Assembly (NCBI GenBank): GCA_050731755.1
Contig: JBOHPP010000015.1
Coordinates: 1 to 17,881, forward strand
Source of the DNA: JBOHPP01 sp050731755
Lineage (GTDB): Bacteria; Methylomirabilota; Methylomirabilia; Rokubacteriales; CSP1-6
Direction of reading: 5' to 3'
Length of the DNA: 17,881 bases
Part shown: piece by piece, positions 13,713 through 17,881 of the stretch
Layout of the letters: every line of letters starts with the position of its first letter
Position numbering within the stretch: position 1 is the stretch's first letter
The notes under the pieces: generated by a model
Database searches by the model: none
What the model was told of the DNA's origin: nothing
Seen by the model: only the letters and a program-made list of their open reading frames with translations
Translations under genes and position numbers: made by a program

Positions 13713-15158
13713 GTGGGCTCGCCGAATCGATCCACCGTTCGCGTGCGCTTCGCGCCCAGCCCCACCGGGCAATTGCACGTGGGCAGCGTGCACACGGCGC
13801 TGTTCAACTGGCTCTACGCGCGGCACCACGGCGGGGTTTTTATTCTCCGAATCGAGGACACCGACCGCTCGCGCTCCACCGACGAGCACATCGAGGCCAT
13901 CCTGGACGCGCTGCGCTGGCTGGGCCTCGACTGGGACGAGGGGCCGCCCAGCCCCGGCTACCGGCAGACCGAGCGGCTCGAGCTCTACCGCGAGCATGCC
14001 CGGCGCCTGGTGGCGGCGGGACGCGCCTACTACTGCGATTGCCCGCCCGAGCAGCTGGAGCGGGAACGCCAGGCGGCCCAGCAGCGGGGCGAAACCTTCC
14101 GCTACTCCGGCCGCTGCCGTGACCGCGGACTTCAGGCTGGAGCGTTGCGGCTGCGCATCCCCGACGACGGGGCTACCGTGGTCGACGACCTCATCCACGG
14201 GCCGGTGACCTTCGAGCATCGCCAGCTCGACGACTGGATTCTCCTGCGCACCGACGGCACGCCCACCTACAACTTCTCGGTGGTGGTGGACGACGTGACC
14301 ATGCAGATCACCCACGTGATCCGCGGCAACGACCATCTGTCCAACACGCCCAAACAGATCCTGTGCTACGAGGCCTTCGAATATGGGGTGCCGGCCTTCG
14401 CTCACGTGTCGATGATCCTGGGCCCCGATCGCAGCCGGCTCAGCAAGCGGCACGGGGCGACGTCGGTCCAGGCGTTCCGCGACGCCGGCATCCTGCCCGA
14501 GGCCATGGTCAACTATCTGGCCCGCCTGGGCTGGTCCCACGGCGACCAGGAGCTGTTCTCCCGCGCCGAGCTCATCGAGCTGTTCGACATCAAGGACGTC
14601 TCGCCGTCGTCCGCGGTCTTCGACCACGCCAAGCTGGAGTGGCTCAATCAGCAGTACATGAAGACGATGGATCCGTCGGTCCTGGCTCGCGTCGCCATGC
14701 CGTTCATCGAACGGAAAGGGGTCTCCCAGGCTGTCGAAGGTCGTCTTCGAGACGCCAGGTGGCTCACGCGTGTCGTGGGGACGCTTCGGGAGCGAGCCAA
14801 GACCCTCGACGAGCTCGCCGAGCTGTCGCTCTTCTACTTCAAGAAGCCGGGTTACACAGATCAGCCGGCGCACAAGTTCCTGACCGCAGAAGGCCGGCAT
14901 CGACTCGATGCCATCGTTCGTCGATTGGAGGGGGTCACGGACTTCACCGCGCCCTCGCTCGAGCGGGTCTATGCGGAATTGGCGGCAGCATTGAATGTGA
15001 AGCTCGCTGACATCGCCCAGCTCACGCGCTTTGCCCTGACGGGTCGTACCGCCTCGCCGCCACTCTTCGACATCCTGGAGCTCATCGGGAAGCAGGAATC
15101 ACTGGAGCGGCTGCGGGCCGCGCGGGCGTTCGCCGGCGAGGGCTTGCCGGCACCATGA
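13713..15158 (+). CDS. gltX: Glutamate--tRNA ligase
   Basis: Class I synthetase charging tRNA(Glu), and tRNA(Gln) if non-discriminating, which cannot be told here. The 481 residues show FAPSPTGQLHVGS (13-25, the HIGH motif as His-Val-Gly-Ser), FILRIEDTDRSRS (43-55), the zinc site Cys108, Cys110, Tyr131, Cys135, and the KMSKS-like RLSKRHGA (242-249), then the helical anticodon-binding domain. The GTG at 13713 puts the HIGH motif at the usual distance; there is no Shine-Dalgarno. The DNA for about residues 326-456 is visibly less GC-rich (about 60-63 % in sampled lines against 78 % in an early line), though the frame stays intact. The stop overlaps the next gene as ATGA. Confidence 0.96.
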   Translation: MGSPNRSTVRVRFAPSPTGQLHVGSVHTALFNWLYARHHGGVFILRIEDTDRSRSTDEHIEAILDALRWLGLDWDEGPPSPGYRQTERLELYREHARRLVAAGRAYYCDCPPEQLERERQAAQQRGETFRYSGRCRDRGLQAGALRLRIPDDGATVVDDLIHGPVTFEHRQLDDWILLRTDGTPTYNFSVVVDDVTMQITHVIRGNDHLSNTPKQILCYEAFEYGVPAFAHVSMILGPDRSRLSKRHGATSVQAFRDAGILPEAMVNYLARLGWSHGDQELFSRAELIELFDIKDVSPSSAVFDHAKLEWLNQQYMKTMDPSVLARVAMPFIERKGVSQAVEGRLRDARWLTRVVGTLRERAKTLDELAELSLFYFKKPGYTDQPAHKFLTAEGRHRLDAIVRRLEGVTDFTAPSLERVYAELAAALNVKLADIAQLTRFALTGRTASPPLFDILELIGKQESLERLRAARAFAGEGLPAP

Positions 15159-15811
15159 GGCTGCTGCTCGCCCGCCACGGCGAGTCGGTGTGGAACGAAG
15201 TCCGCCGCTTCCAGGGCGGCAGCGACGTCGCGCTGTCCGAACGCGGGCGCGCCCAAGCTCGCGCGCTCCGCGAGGCGCTCCGCGGCTACCGGCCAGCCGC
15301 AGCCTACGTGAGCCCGCTGGTCCGGGCCCGTGAAACCGCCGAGATCGCGCTGGACGGCATTGTGGTGCCGATCGTGCCGATGGAGGGCCTGCGCGAGATG
15401 TCGCTGGGGGAGTGGGAGGGTTGCCTCAGCGAGGAGATCCTCGCCCGCGAAGGCAATCCCTACGGCGCCTGGGTCCGCGCCCCGCTCGACTGCCCGCCGC
15501 CGGGCGCGGAGCCGCTCGGCGACGTCTGCCGACGCGTGCTGGAGACGATGGACCGGATCGCCGCCGCGCATCCTAACGGCGGCGACGTCCTGGTCGTGGC
15601 CCACGGCGGCGTCATCAGCGTGTACGCCTGCCACCTGCTCGGCTGCTCGTTCAACAGCCTCTGGCGGCTCCGGGTGGACAACGCCTCGCTCACCATCGTG
15701 CGGCCGCCGCGGCTCGTCACCCTCAACGACACGCGCCATCTCGCCGGCCTCCAGCTCGTCCACCTCACCCGTGGCGGAAGTCCGGGCGTGTCGGGCGGAC
15801 CGCGGGCATGA
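15155..15811 (+). CDS. Histidine phosphatase-family protein (phosphoglycerate mutase-like)
   Basis: The 218-residue branch-1 histidine phosphatase begins MRLLLARHGESVWNE, with phosphorylated His8 in the RHGE motif. Arg57 (SPLVRARET), Glu81 (LREMSLGEWEG) and the second histidine His150 (VVAHGG) complete the active site. It lacks features that would tell a cofactor-dependent phosphoglycerate mutase from a broad phosphatase (PhoE, CobC, GpmB types); the length favours a phosphatase. The ATG at 15155 overlaps the gltX stop, and its own stop overlaps the phosphate transporter start, so release and uptake of phosphate may be co-expressed. The last 15 residues (Gly/Ser/Pro-rich) look non-conserved. 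Confidence 0.85.
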   Translation: MRLLLARHGESVWNEVRRFQGGSDVALSERGRAQARALREALRGYRPAAAYVSPLVRARETAEIALDGIVVPIVPMEGLREMSLGEWEGCLSEEILAREGNPYGAWVRAPLDCPPPGAEPLGDVCRRVLETMDRIAAAHPNGGDVLVVAHGGVISVYACHLLGCSFNSLWRLRVDNASLTIVRPPRLVTLNDTRHLAGLQLVHLTRGGSPGVSGGPRA

Positions 15812-17415
15812 CGATCCTCCTCGGGCTGTTCGGCGGGACGGCGCTTCTGCTCTACGGCATCCGCCTGAGCGGCGACAGTCTGCAGCGGGCGGCCGGCGGT
15901 CGGCTGCGTCACCTTCTCACCGGACTGGCCCGGCACCGACTCCTGGCCGTCGTTTCCGGGGCGACGGTGACCGCCATCATCCAGTCCTCAGCGGCCACCA
16001 CGCTGATGCTGATCGGCTTCGTCTCCGCCGGGCTGATGACGTTCCGCCAGACGCTCGGCGTCATCCTGGGCGCCGACATCGGGACCACCTTCACGGTGCA
16101 GCTCATCGCCTTCAAGATCACGGACTACTCGCTGTTGTTGATCGGCCTCGGATTCACCACGGCGGCCGTGGCGCACCGGCGGGTGGTGAAGGACGTGGGC
16201 CAGGCCGTGCTGGGGTTCGGCCTGATCTTCCTGGGCCTCAAGCTCATCCTGGACGGCGTGGCGCCGTTGCGGGCGAGCCCGCTGGCCACGCAGGTGCTGG
16301 CGGCGGTCGCTGACAATGCGCTGATCGCGATCGTGGTCGGCGCCTTCTTCAGCGCGCTGGTCACCTCATCGACGGCCACGATCGGGCTGACGCTGGCCCT
16401 GGCCCACCAGGGCCTCCTCGCGCTCCCGGGCGCCATCGCCATCGTGCTGGGGGCCAACATCGGCACCTGCGCCACCGCGCTCATGGCCTCGGCGGGGACG
16501 CCGGCCGAGGCCAAACGCGTGGCCGTGGCCCACATCGGCTTCAAGCTGGGCGGGGTGGCCCTCGTGCTGCCGTTCATCGACCCCTTCACGGCGCTGGTGG
16601 CGACCACCGCCGCCGACCCGGCGCGCCAGGTCGCCAACGCCCACACCTTCTTCAACGTCGGCATCAGCCTCGTCTTCCTGCCCTTCGCTCCGCTGGCGGC
16701 GCGGGCCATCGAGGCGTTGGTGCCGCCGGACCAGCAAGGCGAGAACCCGTTCAAGACGCGCTACCTGGACGAGCGGGCGATGAATCAGCCCTCGCTGGCC
16801 CTGGGCCAGGCGACGCGCGAGGCGCTTCGCATGGCCGACGTGGTGCAGGGGATGCTGCGCGACGTCACTCCGGTCTTCCGGGACAGCGACCAGGAGTTGC
16901 TGGAGGACGTGGAGCGGCGCGACGACCAGGTGGACTTCCTCGAGCGTGAGATCAAGCTGTTCCTGGCCCGCCTGGGGCGCGAGACGATGGGCCCCGATCT
17001 GTCCCGCAAGGAGATCGCCCTCATCTCCGTCATTGGAAATCTCGAAAATATCGGGGACATCATCGACAAGAACCTCATGGAGCTGGCCCGCAAGAAGATC
17101 TACCACGGCCGCCGCTTCTCCGAGGCCGGCTGGGCGGAGATCGTGGAGTTCCACTCCGCGGTGTCGAAGAATCTCGAAACGGCCATCGCCGCCTTCGCCG
17201 CCAACGACCGCAGCCTGGCCCAGGCCGTGCTCGATCAGCGGCCGGTCATGCGGCAGCGCGAGCGCGAGCTGCGCGAGTCGCACCTCAACCGCTTGCGCCA
17301 GGGCCTGGCCGAGTCCCTGGAGACGTCCGAGATTCACCTGGACATCCTCACCAACCTCAAGCGGGTGTCGTCCCACGTCTCGGCGCTGGTGTTCCCGATC
17401 CTCGAGGAGGTGTAA
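15808..17415 (+). CDS. Na+/phosphate cotransporter (NptA/YjbB family) with C-terminal PhoU-like domain
   Basis: Sodium-coupled phosphate carrier of the inner membrane, 535 residues. It starts as MTILLGLFGGTALLLYGI, typical of the family. Two inverted transport repeats follow: the first has the signature QSSAATT (59-65) and GADIGTT (88-94), the second TSSTAT (186-191) and GANIGT (215-220). The second signature has Thr where the family usually has Gln. Hydrophobic segments end near residue 305. Residues 330-535 are a helical PhoU-like region with NLENIGDIIDKN (411-422), a motif typical of PhoU. The start overlaps the phosphatase stop. In YjbB-type proteins phosphate export has also been described, so direction is uncertain. 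PII follows after one base. Confidence 0.92.
   Translation: MTILLGLFGGTALLLYGIRLSGDSLQRAAGGRLRHLLTGLARHRLLAVVSGATVTAIIQSSAATTLMLIGFVSAGLMTFRQTLGVILGADIGTTFTVQLIAFKITDYSLLLIGLGFTTAAVAHRRVVKDVGQAVLGFGLIFLGLKLILDGVAPLRASPLATQVLAAVADNALIAIVVGAFFSALVTSSTATIGLTLALAHQGLLALPGAIAIVLGANIGTCATALMASAGTPAEAKRVAVAHIGFKLGGVALVLPFIDPFTALVATTAADPARQVANAHTFFNVGISLVFLPFAPLAARAIEALVPPDQQGENPFKTRYLDERAMNQPSLALGQATREALRMADVVQGMLRDVTPVFRDSDQELLEDVERRDDQVDFLEREIKLFLARLGRETMGPDLSRKEIALISVIGNLENIGDIIDKNLMELARKKIYHGRRFSEAGWAEIVEFHSAVSKNLETAIAAFAANDRSLAQAVLDQRPVMRQRERELRESHLNRLRQGLAESLETSEIHLDILTNLKRVSSHVSALVFPILEEV
17404..17410 (+). promoter_or_regulatory. Shine-Dalgarno GAGGAGG for glnB
   Basis: GAGGAGG lies inside the last codons of the transporter gene, six bases before the GTG at 17417. 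It supports that GTG as the PII start and suggests strong independent initiation on the shared message. Confidence 0.75.
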
Positions 17416-17416
17416 G

Positions 17417-17755
17417 GTGAAGAAGATCGAGGCGATCATCAAGCCGTTCAAGCTCGACGACGTTAAGGAGGCCCTCACGGAGATCGGCGTCATCGGCATG
17501 ACCGTCACCGAGGTCCGCGGCTTCGGCCGGCAAAAGGGCCACACCGAGCTCTATCGCGGCTCGGAGTACACGGTCGATTTCCTGCCGAAGGTGAAGATCG
17601 AGGTCGTGGTCGGGGACGCGCTGGTCAAGAAGGTGGTCGACACGATCGCCGGCGCCGCGAAGACCGGCTCGATCGGCGACGGCAAGGTGTTCGTGCTCCC
17701 GATCACCGAATCGACCCGCATCCGCACCGGCGAGAAGGGCGAGTCGGCAGTCTGA
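17417..17755 (+). CDS. glnB: Nitrogen regulatory protein PII (GlnB/GlnK)
   Basis: Trimeric sensor of 2-oxoglutarate, ATP/ADP and, through uridylylation, glutamine. The 112 residues match the family. The start is KKIEAIIKPFKLDDVKEAL. The T-loop (37-55) contains GHTELYRGSEYTVDF with Tyr51, the uridylylation site. The GDGKVFV and RIRTGE nucleotide-binding segments follow near the C-terminus. GlnB and GlnK cannot be separated by sequence alone. There is no amtB beside it, and the next gene looks like glnE, which favours GlnB. The GTG start is one base after the transporter stop and has a strong Shine-Dalgarno. Confidence 0.96.
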   Translation: MKKIEAIIKPFKLDDVKEALTEIGVIGMTVTEVRGFGRQKGHTELYRGSEYTVDFLPKVKIEVVVGDALVKKVVDTIAGAAKTGSIGDGKVFVLPITESTRIRTGEKGESAV

Positions 17756-17881
17756 ACGCGTCCACCGGGGAGCTCCTGACCGCGGGCGGCCGCGCCGCGG
17801 CGGCCCGGCGGCGGCGGATTCTCAGAGAGCTCGGCTTCGCGGACCCGGACGCCGCGGCGCGCAACCTCGAGAGCCTCACGC
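17752..17881 (+). CDS. glnE: Partial gene, probably glutamine synthetase adenylyltransferase (GlnE), cut by window end
   Basis: The frame through 17752-17881 stays open to the edge and encodes ELLTAGGRAAA, a basic stretch of four Arg, then ILRELGFADPDAAARNLESL. The LGF-DP-AA-NL pattern is typical of the N-terminal region of GlnE, and PII as upstream neighbour fits, since PII controls GlnE. No ATG, GTG or TTG occurs in this frame for dozens of codons upstream. CTG at 17752 overlaps the PII stop as CTGA, matching the NTGA overlaps elsewhere, so a CTG start is suspected. A frameshift or sequencing error is the alternative. About 43 codons are visible. Confidence 0.45.
   Translation, partial: MNASTGELLTAGGRAAAARRRRILRELGFADPDAAARNLESLT

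Noticed and set aside
12552..14900. Open frame of about 780 codons on the - strand opposite DUF362 and gltX
   Set aside because: It spans two unrelated genuine + strand genes and the gap between them, with biased shadow composition and no family resemblance.
17250..17285. GCGCGAG-type short repeats near the end of the phosphate carrier gene
   Set aside because: They encode a charged Arg/Glu helix of the PhoU-like domain and are explained by codon bias.

Overview
This is a GC-rich (roughly 70 % G+C by eye), gene-dense bacterial chromosomal segment. All sixteen complete genes and both edge fragments lie on the + strand, and no gap between genes exceeds about 33 bases. An LptD homologue shows a diderm, LPS-bearing cell. 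The base composition, the frequent GTG starts, the trpFBA-accD-folC order and the archaeal-type nicotinate phosphoribosyltransferase fit an uncultured soil or sediment lineage such as Rokubacteria/Methylomirabilota or a deltaproteobacterium-like group. That placement is inference; there is no rRNA or other decisive marker here. No mobile element, CRISPR array, tRNA, rRNA or phage gene was seen.

Layout. (1) 1-4846: a possible tail of an upstream gene, a nicotinate phosphoribosyltransferase, then trpC-trpF-trpB-trpA. This covers the tryptophan pathway from phosphoribosylanthranilate onward; trpE, trpG and trpD are not in the window. (2) 4866-9243: accD (acetyl-CoA carboxylase beta), folC (folylpolyglutamate synthase) and lptD (LPS assembly at the outer membrane). 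(3) 9240-12573: a DegT-family sugar aminotransferase, a UDP-GlcNAc/UDP-glucose-type 6-dehydrogenase and a UbiA-fold prenyltransferase resembling decaprenyl-phosphate phosphoribosyltransferase. Together these suggest envelope-glycan precursor synthesis. (4) 12603-13679: a DUF362 protein of unknown function. (5) 13713-17881: gltX, a histidine-phosphatase-family enzyme, a Na/phosphate cotransporter with a PhoU-like tail, the nitrogen regulator PII, and the start of what looks like glnE.

Most junctions are 4-base NTGA or 1-base TGATG stop/start overlaps, the signature of long translationally coupled transcripts. Transcription could restart only in the few real gaps, and TAGAAT boxes sit in two of them, before the DUF362 gene and before gltX.

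I found no clearly new multi-gene system. The least ordinary feature is the structure at several junctions. The tails of trpC, trpA and folC run past the usual family end and carry strong inverted repeats. One hairpin has the trpA stop codon at its tip and the accD ribosome-binding site in its 3' arm. The folC tail can fold as an H-type pseudoknot ending three bases before the lptD start. These are testable candidates for coupling control, or for palindromic repeats that became coding. Other points are an altered glycine loop in TrpF, a GC-poor patch in the 3' third of gltX, and a possible CTG start for the last gene.
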